Shown one piece after another: positions 43,952-58,556 of a stretch of DNA of 64,000 bases (position 1 is the first letter of the stretch; every line of letters starts with the position of its first letter). Source of the stretch: VXYL01 sp965199915 (GTDB taxonomy: Bacteria; Pseudomonadota; Gammaproteobacteria; Pseudomonadales; Azotimanducaceae). A model generated the notes under the pieces. The model did no database searches. It worked only from the letters and a program-made list of their open reading frames with translations, and was not told the DNA's origin. The stretch spans positions 2,356,001 through 2,420,000 of the forward strand of contig OZ241348.1 of the NCBI GenBank assembly GCA_965199915.1. The letters are read 5' to 3'. The position numbers and the translations under genes are program-made.

Positions 43952-44424
43952 CAGCAATTATGCCTTGGGATGTCCCTTGGCTCTATCTGTTCACCGCCCG
44001 TCTCAAAGAAGCCGTCGAGCTTTCCATTTATGGCGTCAATAATCCTATTTCCTTGCCATCCAACCATTGCGTCACCGTACTGCTCGAGGCCATCTGGCAA
44101 GTCACAATCTTTTTCTCCGTGGGCCCAAATACCGACGATGCGCTTGTTGTTCTTATGGGCGTATTCGATCTCCCAATTCACCCAATCGCTGTCCTTCGTT
44201 TCGGAGGAGACGTAGACGATGAGAACACCAGCCTGACGAATGCGCGGGCCGAGAATCTGTCCCTTGATGTAGTCGTCGTTGCGGGCGTTATTCGGGTTGT
44301 CCGAACTGATAGAGTAATCGCGGGCGGCCATGCCGTTGTCCTTTAAAAGGTCTTTCAGCTTGGTCAATCCTGGGTCGTCTTCATGGACGTGACTGATGAA
44401 GACGTTTTTGGTGTCGGTTGCCAT
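43951..44424 (-). CDS. ThsB-like TIR-domain protein 2
   Basis: A 157-residue single-domain TIR protein of the MTH538/ThsB type. It begins NVFISHVHEDDPGLTKLKDL, continues with RNDDYIKGQILGPRIRQAGV, and has LIVYVSSETKDSDWVNWEIE, where the Glu after WVNW sits at the NAD-hydrolase catalytic position. AGGAGA stands ahead of the ATG at 44424. It is the first gene of an overlapping three-gene operon with Nmad2-like and MazG-like genes, so TIR signalling and nucleotide modification are translationally linked. It is clearly different in sequence from the TIR protein at 40423. Confidence 0.88.
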   Translation of the reverse strand: MATDTKNVFISHVHEDDPGLTKLKDLLKDNGMAARDYSISSDNPNNARNDDYIKGQILGPRIRQAGVLIVYVSSETKDSDWVNWEIEYAHKNNKRIVGIWAHGEKDCDLPDGLEQYGDAMVGWQGNRIIDAINGKLDGFFETGGEQIEPRDIPRHNC

Positions 44425-44453
44425 GCGTTAATCTCCTAGCCCTATGCGGGATC

Positions 44454-45272
44454 CTAGCGTCTCGTCTGTTTGCTCTGGCGCAGTCGTTGCAACCCCATCA
44501 TCACTAGGGTGATCGCTTGGTCAACGTGCTGTGTACCCGCAAGCTGGTGAGTCTCTACGGATGTTAGGCCATTGTTCAAGTCAGCATCCGAGTAACTATT
44601 GAACAACTCGCGGCCTTCCCACGTGCTCCGGGATCCAGCCCAAGGGTCCATAATCCCCAGCGTCTCCGCGATGTCCCGTGCACAACCGCCGAAACCACCG
44701 ACGAGAAAGACAGGCTGCTTCGCCTTCATGGCGAGCAGCGCTTCCTCGGCGACCCCGGGCATCGCGCCCTTGTAGCCCTCCAACTTGCCGCCGAGCACTA
44801 AGCGGGCATCGGTTTGTTCGCGCATGAGCTTGCGCATGGCCGTCAGGCCGACACACCACTCATCGTCGTCCACCGTCTTCGACCGCACGGCCCGATGCTC
44901 CTCACTGGACATCGTGCTTCCATCCAGCCGCACAAGGACAAGCCGCGCAAATCCTTGGAGCTCTTCGTTCAGTGCCCGAATGTCATCCGTCTTCATGGTG
45001 GCGTGAACTGGCCAAGGCATGTAGTTGACCACTGGCGGCAGCTTCTCGTGGGGTCTGTAGCGCAACACGAGGTCGAAGATCAGACGGGTGAAGCCGCCGC
45101 CCCTCCAATCGCCACCGTAGGCAAGGTTCGCGCCGGATGCCAACAGGTGGATTGCGAAGCCCGCCATGGCGTCCTTGAGGTGTCCGTCGGAGAAGCCGAA
45201 GTACCGCATGTCCGGGCTCTCGGAGATCGAGATGCCGATGTTCCTCGGAGGGGGCAGGTCTGGCAGTCTCAT
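44454..45272 (-). CDS. TIR-associated SLOG-domain protein
   Basis: A 272-residue protein with a SLOG (SMF/DprA-LOG) Rossmannoid fold. Typical signatures are NIGISISESPDMRYFGFSDG, then LLASGANLAYGGDWRGGGFT with the GGD/GG nucleotide-binding loops, and PVFLVGGFGGCARDIAETLG. It resembles the TIR- and PNP-associating SLOG group. SLOG domains bind nucleotide signals, including ADP-ribose derivatives made by TIR enzymes in Thoeris. No membrane segment, Sir2 domain or other effector is attached, so the effector action is unclear. The ATG overlaps the stop of the TIR gene by 4 bp, showing tight coupling. The exact SLOG subgroup is from memory. Confidence 0.78.
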   Translation of the reverse strand: MRLPDLPPPRNIGISISESPDMRYFGFSDGHLKDAMAGFAIHLLASGANLAYGGDWRGGGFTRLIFDLVLRYRPHEKLPPVVNYMPWPVHATMKTDDIRALNEELQGFARLVLVRLDGSTMSSEEHRAVRSKTVDDDEWCVGLTAMRKLMREQTDARLVLGGKLEGYKGAMPGVAEEALLAMKAKQPVFLVGGFGGCARDIAETLGIMDPWAGSRSTWEGRELFNSYSDADLNNGLTSVETHQLAGTQHVDQAITLVMMGLQRLRQSKQTRR

Positions 45273-46468
45273 CGTTGCTCTCCCGCAAGCCACTTGCTCA
45301 GGGTGCAAACCCGCACGTTGGGCAGCGTGTCGGCGAACAAGCCGCGCTCTTCCAACCCCAACGGTGGGTCGGGGTGGACAATAACCGATTCCCCGCCCGA
45401 TGGCACGTCGGCGAAGGCGGCAGCCGTGGCGAGTTCGGGCGGGCGGGACGTGAAGACAGTGTGCGGTGCCAGACGGTGCTGGGCCGTTCGCTGCTGCCAG
45501 AGGTAGTCCTTGAACACCTCGTCCAGCAGCGCTGAGGCCACTTGGCCCGCCCGCTCGGGCTGGTCTACGCCCATGCGAACCACAGGCACGTTCCAAAGGT
45601 AGGGGAAGGCGCGGTCGTCCTTGTCCTGCAGGCAGTCGACCACCAGCATGGGCACGCCGTGGCGCTTGGCGAGGATCGCCTCCCGCCGACACCACTCTCT
45701 GGACGAGTAGGAGTCCGTGTAGATCGCCACGAGCACACCGTGCCGGATGGCGTCTTCAATGACAGTGTCGAACCGCACGCCGGCCATCATGTCGTCAACG
45801 TCCAGGAAGCTGTCGAGTGGGCTGTGTTCGTGGAACCAACCTCGAATCGCCTTCGCAACAGATTGGCCGCGGTCGTCGTGCTTGGAGTGGCTGAGGAAGA
45901 CTTGGATGTTCTCCCGATAACGCCGCAACTCGTCGTCCGCATGGTCTGGTCGGCTGCTCAACCAGTGCCGCAGCATACGGATGAAGTGGTCGGTGAGTTC
46001 GCGGATGAGGTAGTCGATGCGCCTGCCCGCTTCGCCGCCCTCTGGCCAACGGTCCCAACGCAACGCTTGCACTTTGAGGCTGCTCTCCAACGCCCCGGCT
46101 TCGAGCGCGACAGGGAACACGCGAGTGGCCAAGTCCCGATCGTCCGTTTGTTCAACGATGCCTTGGAGGTAGAGCGCCCAGCGGCTGTCGGTGACGCTTG
46201 TATGGTCGAGAAGCACCACCACCGCCACGATCTCGCCATCCATCCAGTCGATGGCCGGCGGCGCGTCGGAATCCGGCGCATCGACGTCACGAAAGAGGAC
46301 GGTCACGCCCGCGCCACCGGCGATGTCGTGGTACCTGTCCGAAGCGAAGTGGCGGCGCAGTTCTTCCGCGATGGCAGGCGCCGCCTCGCACTGCGGGTGC
46401 CAGACCACATGCAGCACGAACGGTGCGCGGCTGACGGCGGCTTCGCCGGCTACGGCATCGTCAAGCAT
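45269..46468 (-). CDS. TIR-domain protein 3, partner of the SLOG protein
   Basis: A 399-residue protein. The N-terminal 170 residues look like a divergent TIR or Rossmannoid domain (FVLHVVWHPQCEAAPAIAEE, VTVLFRDVD, VAVVVLLDHTSVTDSRW). The canonical TIR domain is at about residues 188-310: IQVFLSHSKHDDRGQSVAKA, a DDMMAGVRFD loop and TDSYSSREWCRREAILAKR, whose WCxxE carries the catalytic Glu. The C-terminal tail is unassigned. It probably consumes NAD to make a signal read by the SLOG protein downstream. The start is the ATG at 46468. It is the first gene of the two-gene unit. Confidence 0.85.
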   Translation of the reverse strand: MLDDAVAGEAAVSRAPFVLHVVWHPQCEAAPAIAEELRRHFASDRYHDIAGGAGVTVLFRDVDAPDSDAPPAIDWMDGEIVAVVVLLDHTSVTDSRWALYLQGIVEQTDDRDLATRVFPVALEAGALESSLKVQALRWDRWPEGGEAGRRIDYLIRELTDHFIRMLRHWLSSRPDHADDELRRYRENIQVFLSHSKHDDRGQSVAKAIRGWFHEHSPLDSFLDVDDMMAGVRFDTVIEDAIRHGVLVAIYTDSYSSREWCRREAILAKRHGVPMLVVDCLQDKDDRAFPYLWNVPVVRMGVDQPERAGQVASALLDEVFKDYLWQQRTAQHRLAPHTVFTSRPPELATAAAFADVPSGGESVIVHPDPPLGLEERGLFADTLPNVRVCTLSKWLAGEQR

Positions 46469-46682
46469 TGCTGCACCGTCGAGTGAGTTTCGGAGCTATG
46501 GTTAAACATACACGTATAGTGCGGGCGGGCGGTTCGAATTGCAAGCCCCCAAGGGGCGTTTTTGGGGCGGTTCAGTGCTCGTCATCCTCACGCCCGCCCA
46601 GACGCCAATGGAGGGTAGCCGGAGTGTCACCAGTTCATGCCGATGGCCTAGAGCGAGGCAGGCCGTATTTCGGCAATGGCCC

Positions 46683-46904
46683 TCAGTCGAACGGCACCCG
46701 CTCTTCCAAACGCAACGGGTCGCGCCGCGCTTCCGCCACCGCCGCCACGAAGTCCTCGGTCGCGCGGGGCGCTCGCTCGAAGTAGCCCGCCCAGTCCTTG
46801 TATGCGGGGTTGGACTGGCATCGTGTTCCGAGCAGCCGCCGCACAAAGCCCAGCCGCCGCAATCGGCGCAGGAACACGCTGCCTTTGCACGGCATCCAAC
46901 TCAC
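46683..46904 (-). CDS. Small hypothetical protein coupled to a HicB remnant
   Basis: A 73-residue basic protein starting at a GTG (46904) that overlaps the stop of the HicB-like fragment in a GTGA junction. Its N-terminal half is Arg-rich (KGSVFLRRLRRLGFVRRLLG) and its C-terminal half is acidic (ATEDFVAAVAEARRDPLRLE). I recognise no family. It could be a real small gene coupled to the antitoxin or the leftover of one. The 200 bp between it and the TIR gene hold no gene that I can support. Confidence 0.35.
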   Translation of the reverse strand: MSWMPCKGSVFLRRLRRLGFVRRLLGTRCQSNPAYKDWAGYFERAPRATEDFVAAVAEARRDPLRLEERVPFD

Positions 46905-47072
46905 TGGCCATCGCTCCGTTGCGGTTCAGCCCCGCTGCCTTCGGCCAACCCGTGGGCGAGATCGGTTGCTGCCAACTGGTTCAAGCGCAGGCCCTCCGCT
47001 GCGGCGCGTGTCGCCAGCCGCCGGTGCAGGCTCTTGGGGATGCGCTGCAGGAACTGGCCGTTGTAGGGTCGC
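46901..47072 (-). pseudogene. HicB antitoxin C-terminal fragment
   Basis: Reads YNGQFLQRIPKSLHRRLATR then AAAEGLRLNQLAATDLAHGL, closely matching the ribbon-helix-helix end of the intact HicB-like gene at 30310. There is no HicB N-terminal domain in front of it; the frame is entered directly from the 3' end of the NYN gene. Confidence 0.75.
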
Positions 47073-47077
47073 GCCCC

Positions 47078-47730
47078 TCACGCACCGGCGGTAAAACTGG
47101 GGCTGCGTCGCCGGAACCACTCCCGTAGCGCGGGGATGTCGATGGAACCCCAACACTTGCGGGTCAATTCGGCGGCGCTGGGCGGAAACGCGCCGTGGAT
47201 CACCTTGACACCCTTCGTTCCCAAGAACTCCACAACCGGCACGAAGTCGCGGTCTGAGGACAACAGCAACGCCACATCGTAGTTGTCGATCCATGCCAAA
47301 CTGATCATTGCGGTCGTGATGCGCGTGTCGATGCCCTTCTCTTCCGTCCCTCGCATGTCCGCGTCACAGGAGGGGCAGTTCAAGACGTCTTGCGGCAGCT
47401 AGGGCACATGGGGCCGCTGCGCACTCTGCGCCGGGCCAACATCTCGACATGAACGCCCGGAAAGGTGGACAGCGTGGTTTCCGCCCACATGCGAAGGCGA
47501 ACGTCGGGAGCACCTTCCCCGTAGGAGCCATAGACATCCATTCCTTGGTAGGCGATGACCGCCCGGTCATCCACCACGGCCAACGCAGCGCGAGCGAGGC
47601 CGCCGAGTACTCGCCAATCGGCGTTAAAGCGCCCGCGCTCTCCGGGGAGCGAGTTGAGAGAGAGTTGAAAGTTCCAAAAGTCGACGAACACCCTCACGCG
47701 CACACGGTGTTCGGTTGAGGGTTCGTTCAT
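47078..47730 (-). pseudogene. NYN-domain (LabA/PIN-like) RNase gene with a frameshift
   Basis: Two frames make one NYN-type protein of about 217 residues. The first (47730 to about 47380) has RVRVFVDFWNFQLSLN with the first catalytic Asp and VIAYQGMDVYGSY. The second (about 47383 to 47078) has CPSCDADMRGTEEKGIDTRI and ALLLSSDRDFVPVVEFLGTKG with the second acidic cluster. At the junction MCPSCRKTS joins LNCPSCD, restoring a CxxC...CxxC zinc-ribbon pair, so one base is missing near 47380-47400. NYN proteins are predicted metal-dependent RNases. It may be a true inactivation or a sequencing error. Confidence 0.8.
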
Positions 47731-47847
47731 CTGAGATCCAACATAATGCGGGGGTGCCGAAACGCCCCCGGGGTTCTTTCGATCAAGCGCGTCTTGTGCC
47801 CCCGTAATGTCTGGGGAGCGCTTGATGGGTTCTAATGCTCGGCGACC

Positions 47848-48159
47848 TTAAGGGCCAGAGTCGGAGTTGTCAACCCCGACACTCGCTCCGCTGGGCCGCT
47901 CCAGCAAGCGGAGGTCGCATGAGAGCACCTGTCGTCGGTGCCGTCCTACGCGACCTTGCAGCGCGTCTGGGTCGAGTTCGTGGTCAATCCGGCCTCCTCC
48001 TCGCGTTCCGCCTCGGCCGCCAAGAAACGCGAGCATGTCTTGGGACTTCGCGAACAACGCATCCCGGCGCTCGTCGTCCAGCTTGTCCAGCCACGCTTCG
48101 AGAAGCCGCCTCCTCGCGGGAAGCGACTCGATGCGAATGGCATGGTCATCCAGTTTCAT
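47848..48159 (-). pseudogene. HicB antitoxin N-terminal remnant with unassigned continuation
   Basis: From the ATG at 48159 the first 15 residues (MKLDDHAIRIESLP) match the HicB-like gene at 30654 nearly base for base, including the sequence just before the ATG. A missing base in the C-run after CTTCCC then shifts the frame. The rest (LDKLDDERRDALFAKSQDML and onward) is not HicB-like and I cannot assign it. The gap 47731-47847 and the 3' part show nothing further that I can support. Confidence 0.55.
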
Positions 48160-48406
48160 TGTGCTGCCTCGACGAGCCTGACCGCTGCTTTAGCCGCGCC
48201 CACGCCACGGCGTCTTTGACGTCGGCCTCCGTAATGCCCGACCCCTCAAGCTTCTTTCGCACCTCGTCAGCACGGCTTTGCCGTACCGGACTCAACACAA
48301 GCCGACCGTCCTCCTCGGTGGCGTTGAAGCTGTCCACGCCTGGGAACGACGCCAGCAGCGCTTTTGGAAGGGCGAGCCGCCCGTCGGTCATCAGCCTTGC
48401 CAGCAC
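48146..48406 (-). CDS. AbrB/MazE-like antitoxin
   Basis: An 86-residue SpoVT/AbrB-type protein. The swapped-hairpin DNA-binding part is MTDGRLALPKALLASFPGVD, followed by EEDGRLVLSPVR. The C-terminal arm (RADEVRKKLEGSGITEADVKD) is typical of TA antitoxins. A GTG start at 48406 has AGGAG upstream; an ATG five codons in is possible. Its end overlaps the HicB N-terminal remnant by 14 bp. No intact toxin gene follows, so it is an orphan. Confidence 0.7.
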   Translation of the reverse strand: MLARLMTDGRLALPKALLASFPGVDSFNATEEDGRLVLSPVRQSRADEVRKKLEGSGITEADVKDAVAWARLKQRSGSSRQHNETG

Positions 48407-48558
48407 CCTTCTCGCTCCTATCTGATGGGCCGGGAATAGTACAGCGTTCGTCGAGACCGGCTGCCATCAAAGGTGCCGTACTTCGTACTTGGCAAGCCGC
48501 CCCACCTCTGCGAAGCACCCCAACCCTATGGCTGTCCCACATGGCTAGAATGGCCGCC

Positions 48559-49039
48559 ATGAAGACAACCTTGGACATCCACGACGAGCTGCTCACCCGT
48601 GCGAAGCGGCATGCGAAGGAAACGGGCCGGCCTTTGCGCGCGGTCGTGGAAGATGGCCTTCGCCGCGTGCTCGTCACGGTCAGCCCCTGCCAGTACAAGC
48701 TGCCGGATTTGCGCGTGGGCGACGTCAACGCCCGACCCCTTGGCAACGTACTCCTGGCCGGAACTGCGCGAACTGATCTACGGCGACTCGGGGCTGCTGC
48801 GCTTGATGGGAGGACGCGCCATGAGCCGGTTCGAGAGGGCGGGCACGCCGACGCCACATGCCGATGGCGATGGTGGCAAGGAGAGCACAAAGCCGGCGTT
48901 GACCATGCCTGCGACGGGCATCGACCCGGACTGGCGCGAGCGAATAGACCTCGCCAAGCGGGCATACCAAGAGGGCAAAAAGCTACATGAAGGCAAGCCT
49001 ATCCTCCCGCCACACGACGTGTTCTTCCACGAGAATTGA
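48559..49039 (+). pseudogene. VapB-type antitoxin gene with a frameshift
   Basis: The first frame from the ATG at 48559 gives MKTTLDIHDELLTRAKRHAK and TGRPLRAVVEDGLRRVL, the ribbon-helix-helix of VapB-type antitoxins, then YKLPDLRVGDVN. After a frameshift near 48730-48745 the second frame continues with PLATYSWPELRELIYGDS, which is the expected antitoxin end. The frame then runs on for about 85 residues (including IDPDWRERIDLAKRAYQEGK) that are not VapB-like. No VapC follows. The antitoxin is therefore broken and orphaned. Confidence 0.75.
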
Positions 49040-49088
49040 GCGTCCCCACACGGCGACGATCGTCTACAGATTAAATTAGACGGCGACC

Positions 49089-50003
49089 TCAAAACCAACC
49101 ACGCTCAAGAACGCTCCCTTCGTCTTCGCTACGGTCATCTAGCTGTCGTTCCACATGGCCCAGAAAGCGCCGGAACGGTTGCGGAGAGAGCGGATGCTCG
49201 ACCAAATGTCTCTCGAATGTACCCCGATTTTCGATCCGGCCGGCTACTTTGGAGAAATGATCTCTAACGCTGGCTGACAGACGCTTTGCCCTCCGTAACA
49301 CGATGACCTCTTCAATTGCAGTAGTGGCCGCGCTGACAGGCTCCATGTCTAGCCACTCACACAGCAGGAAGTATTTCGAATACGGCAGCGCGAGCTTTAG
49401 GTCGTGGGCGGTGGCGCTGGCCTCCTGAAACATCGTCTTGTCGAGGTTCGTCTTGATCTCCGTGGCGATGTAGGTGAGATGCGTGCTTTCTTCCCGGGAC
49501 TCGCGGAAGTCCTTACGGTGTGAGACTTTGATGAATAGTGGGCGGGCCAGTGCAAAGTCATGATCCTTCGAACGGACGACCACGGCACCGCCCACCGCCG
49601 CATTCGACAGGTTCGAGTCGAAGCGCAACTGTGCAAATCCTTTAGTCGGTCCAAAGCTCAAGCCGCGATTAGTGAGACGATCGGAAAAGACTCGGCCGAC
49701 CAACCGGGGCAGGAATTCTTCAAGGACGGTATTGTCGAGCTTGAGTTGGCCCTTCTGGCGGTAGAGAAAATCGTCTTGGCTGTCGAAGATCAAGTCGAGA
49801 TCAATCGACGTCTTGTAGCGATTCAGCAACGCCACCAAAGGTTCGATGAGTTCTCGACCGTCTCCTTGGATTGCTTCAATCTCGGAGATCCACGTTTCGT
49901 ACCTCTCGATCGCGGCGTTTACTCTAGGCCGATCACTCTCAGGCAGTTTGGGATTCTCGACGAGCGCTTGGAGCTTGTCGCCGTGTGGGGTCGGATAGAT
50001 CAT
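49089..50003 (-). CDS. Bpu10I-family type II restriction endonuclease
   Basis: A 304-residue endonuclease that I match to the Bpu10I family. Conserved segments are IYPTPHGDKLQALVENPKLP, DLDLIFDSQDDFLYRQKGQL, the catalytic THLTYIATEIKTNLDKTMFQ (with an acidic residue and ExK), AHDLKLALPYSKYFLLCEWL and EVIVLRRAKRL. The ATG at 50003 shares one base with the stop of the methylase gene (TGATG), so the genes are coupled. Bpu10I itself is a two-subunit enzyme with an asymmetric site; here only one subunit gene is present. The recognition site is not predictable. The region is less GC-rich than its neighbours. Confidence 0.85.
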   Translation of the reverse strand: MIYPTPHGDKLQALVENPKLPESDRPRVNAAIERYETWISEIEAIQGDGRELIEPLVALLNRYKTSIDLDLIFDSQDDFLYRQKGQLKLDNTVLEEFLPRLVGRVFSDRLTNRGLSFGPTKGFAQLRFDSNLSNAAVGGAVVVRSKDHDFALARPLFIKVSHRKDFRESREESTHLTYIATEIKTNLDKTMFQEASATAHDLKLALPYSKYFLLCEWLDMEPVSAATTAIEEVIVLRRAKRLSASVRDHFSKVAGRIENRGTFERHLVEHPLSPQPFRRFLGHVERQLDDRSEDEGSVLERGWF

Positions 50004-51253
50004 CAGCAGCCAACCGCAGGTGAAAACACCTCGGGAGCTGGCATCGGAGATGGCGCGATTTCATGGAGACGCGCTATCGCATCATCGAGTCCGGCGCGTT
50101 CCGTTGGGGGTACGAAACACCTGCTGGCTGAGAGGACCTGCCCTGCGATGCGCCGTGCGGCTGTCAGGCAAGCGCGGTCGTCGGCGACTTCATCCGGCGA
50201 ACGGAAATGTAGGATGTCTTCGAAGATGTCTGTCCCGTAGCGGTTGCGGAACACGCGTTCCTGTCGCCTCTCGATCTCCAATCCCACCCCTTGCACCGCG
50301 ACCTCCGTCACTAGCTCCCCGTTGAAGAAACGGGTGCCCCGTACCGAAGACTCGCGCCCGAGCACGAGGATCAACTGGGACCCTCTTCTCAAGACCCGCG
50401 CCATCTCCCGAAGGGCCAGCGCCATATCAAGGGAATACTGAACAACCGTGAGGAAGCGGTTTCCCCGGTTCTGGCGGTTCGATCCGATCTCGGAGCGGGC
50501 CACGGCGAGGACGTCCCAGTGCAGAGCTTCTACCGACCGTCGGTACTTCTGGTGGTAATTGTGGACGTTGATGTAAGGCGGGGAGGTCAGCACCATATCG
50601 GCGACCCCGGACTCGATGGGCAGCGCCCTCGCGTCCGCATGATGCACACCGATGGGGCGGGTGGATTCCGGGAGGGTGCGGACGATCCGTTCGAGGCGGA
50701 GCCTGATCTTGTGGACCGTCTCCGCATCCAAGTGCTCGCGGTGGAAATCGCAGAGCACGACGAGCGCCGCCGTGAGGGTCTGCGCTGCGCCGGGAGATGA
50801 CTCGCGCCAGAGCTCGACCAGCGCAGATTCCAAGGCGGAACGGTCCTCCAGCGACTGCACCTCTCCGAGGAAGAGCGGGCCACAAGGCAGACCGATCGCC
50901 TCGACAAGCCCTTCGCGCAGCTCGTTGAGCACCGCTCTCCGCTCGGCTGCATCCAGGTTGGCCAACCGGTAGACCTGCGCCAAGGCCACCGCCGCGGGGT
51001 TGAGATCGCCCCCACAGGCCGGCAGATCCAGCCGCGCCGCTTCGAGCAGCGACGTCCCGCTGCCAACGAAAGGGTCGAGTACGACTCCATTCCGTGGGGC
51101 GTAGGCCGCCAGCAGCCTTTCGACGAGCTGCGGCGAGAACTGCCCGGCCCATGGAAGAGGATTCGTCCGCACCCGTTCGGCGATGTCGAGGTTGCCCTGG
51201 GGAAGGGATGTGCGATCCAAGGGCGTGGTGGCGAAGGTGTCGTGCAGGATCAT
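50003..51253 (-). CDS. Type II DNA methyltransferase (N4-cytosine type) of the Bpu10I-like R-M system
   Basis: A 416-residue methylase. The SAM motif I VLDPFVGSGTSLLEAARL is at about residue 55 and the catalytic motif IV LTSPPYINVHNYHQKYRR at about 240. SPPY is typical of N4-cytosine methylases. The LGRESSVRGTRFFNGELV and RNRYGTDIFEDILHFR segments belong to the C-terminal core. The ATG at 51253 (MILHDTFATT) is preferred over 51292 because the extra residues are not conserved. It precedes and overlaps the endonuclease gene, so protection is made first. The 283-bp gap to the divergent giant helicase has no gene, only short GGGATC-rich repeats near 51340. Confidence 0.88.
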   Translation of the reverse strand: MILHDTFATTPLDRTSLPQGNLDIAERVRTNPLPWAGQFSPQLVERLLAAYAPRNGVVLDPFVGSGTSLLEAARLDLPACGGDLNPAAVALAQVYRLANLDAAERRAVLNELREGLVEAIGLPCGPLFLGEVQSLEDRSALESALVELWRESSPGAAQTLTAALVVLCDFHREHLDAETVHKIRLRLERIVRTLPESTRPIGVHHADARALPIESGVADMVLTSPPYINVHNYHQKYRRSVEALHWDVLAVARSEIGSNRQNRGNRFLTVVQYSLDMALALREMARVLRRGSQLILVLGRESSVRGTRFFNGELVTEVAVQGVGLEIERRQERVFRNRYGTDIFEDILHFRSPDEVADDRACLTAARRIAGQVLSASRCFVPPTERAGLDDAIARLHEIAPSPMPAPEVFSPAVGC

Positions 51254-51536
51254 TGATGCGGAACCGGCTGAAGCAGGCGTGCCACGAGGCAAGGTTCAAG
51301 TCTGGCACTTGGCATCCTTTCCGTCAACGCCTTGGACGGGATCACCGGGATCACGGGATCGGTGACCTTCTGGCTGTTCGGATCAGGCAGCCATCGTCGC
51401 CACCGTGGCTCGCGTCTCGTTGGGCGGGAGAATGGACACGCGGCGGCGTGCCTAGGCGCGTTCCGACGCTCTGTTCGCCACGCCAATCTATGCCACCATC
51501 GCCCACCACCCTAGCTGCCGAACCCACCACCGCCCC

Positions 51537-58010
<6,474 letters not shown>

Positions 58011-58023
58011 CGCACACGTCCGT

Positions 58024-58254
58024 TCACACGGCCCTCAACAGCTCGAAGTATCGCTCCCGAGAAATGTCCGCTGTACGCAAGTTGCTCAGGATGATGTCGC
58101 GGCCGACTTCCGGGTACTTCGGCACGACCACAGGGCGAGCGACGCCGAGCTTGGTCATAATCACATGGGAACCAGCAATGCGATCCGCGTGGAAGCCAGC
58201 TGCTTCAAAGACCTTGACCAAAGTTCGCCAATGGGTCGGCGTGATTCTGCTCAC
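58024..58254 (-). CDS. hicA: HicA-family toxin 1
   Basis: A 76-residue HicA mRNA interferase with the double-stranded RNA-binding-like fold. LVKVFEAAGFHADRIAGSHV carries the catalytic His in GSH, followed by VVVPKYPEVGRDIILSNLR. The ATG at 58254 overlaps the hicB stop by 4 bp. The antitoxin gene comes first. It sits 14 bp from the 3' end of the giant helicase, on the opposite strand. Confidence 0.9.
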   Translation of the reverse strand: MSRITPTHWRTLVKVFEAAGFHADRIAGSHVIMTKLGVARPVVVPKYPEVGRDIILSNLRTADISRERYFELLRAV

Positions 58255-58556
58255 CCGGCTTGTGCGACCAAGGGAAGTGGAACCCGAACCACACGCTCGC
58301 CCTCAGCTACTTTCTGGTTGTTCTTGCCGGGCACAAAGCCACAGTCCTTGAGCACCTCCTCCAACGTTCCCCGCTCAAAACAGGATTCAATAAATAGCTG
58401 CAGCGCTTCTGCCAAGTTGGCGAGGGCTGCCTCCTCGGTCTCGCCCTGGCTGAGGACGTCAAGGGGCGGACACACCGAGACGTAGTACGCGCCTCCGTCG
58501 TCCGCCTCGCGCACTTCCACTGGGAGCGTGAACTCGACCTTTACGCTGGTGGTCAT
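58251..58556 (-). CDS. hicB: HicB-family antitoxin 1
   Basis: A 101-residue HicB antitoxin. The core DDGGAYYVSVCPPLDVLSQG leads into ETEEAALANLAEALQLFIES, the usual partial RNase-H-like fold, and a tail ends VVRVPLPLVAQAG. The start is the ATG at 58556 with GGAGG upstream. It has no C-terminal ribbon-helix-helix, unlike the protein at 30310. It forms a hicBA pair with 58024. Confidence 0.9.
   Translation of the reverse strand: MTTSVKVEFTLPVEVREADDGGAYYVSVCPPLDVLSQGETEEAALANLAEALQLFIESCFERGTLEEVLKDCGFVPGKNNQKVAEGERVVRVPLPLVAQAG

Noticed and set aside
44454..46468. A canonical Thoeris system
   Set aside because: There is no ThsA with a Sir2 or macro effector domain. The SLOG protein stands alone, so only a Thoeris-like relation is supported.
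51254..51536. A small gene in the gap between the Bpu10I-type methylase and the giant helicase
   Set aside because: Short frames here have no ribosome site or family similarity. Only GGGATC-like short repeats are visible.
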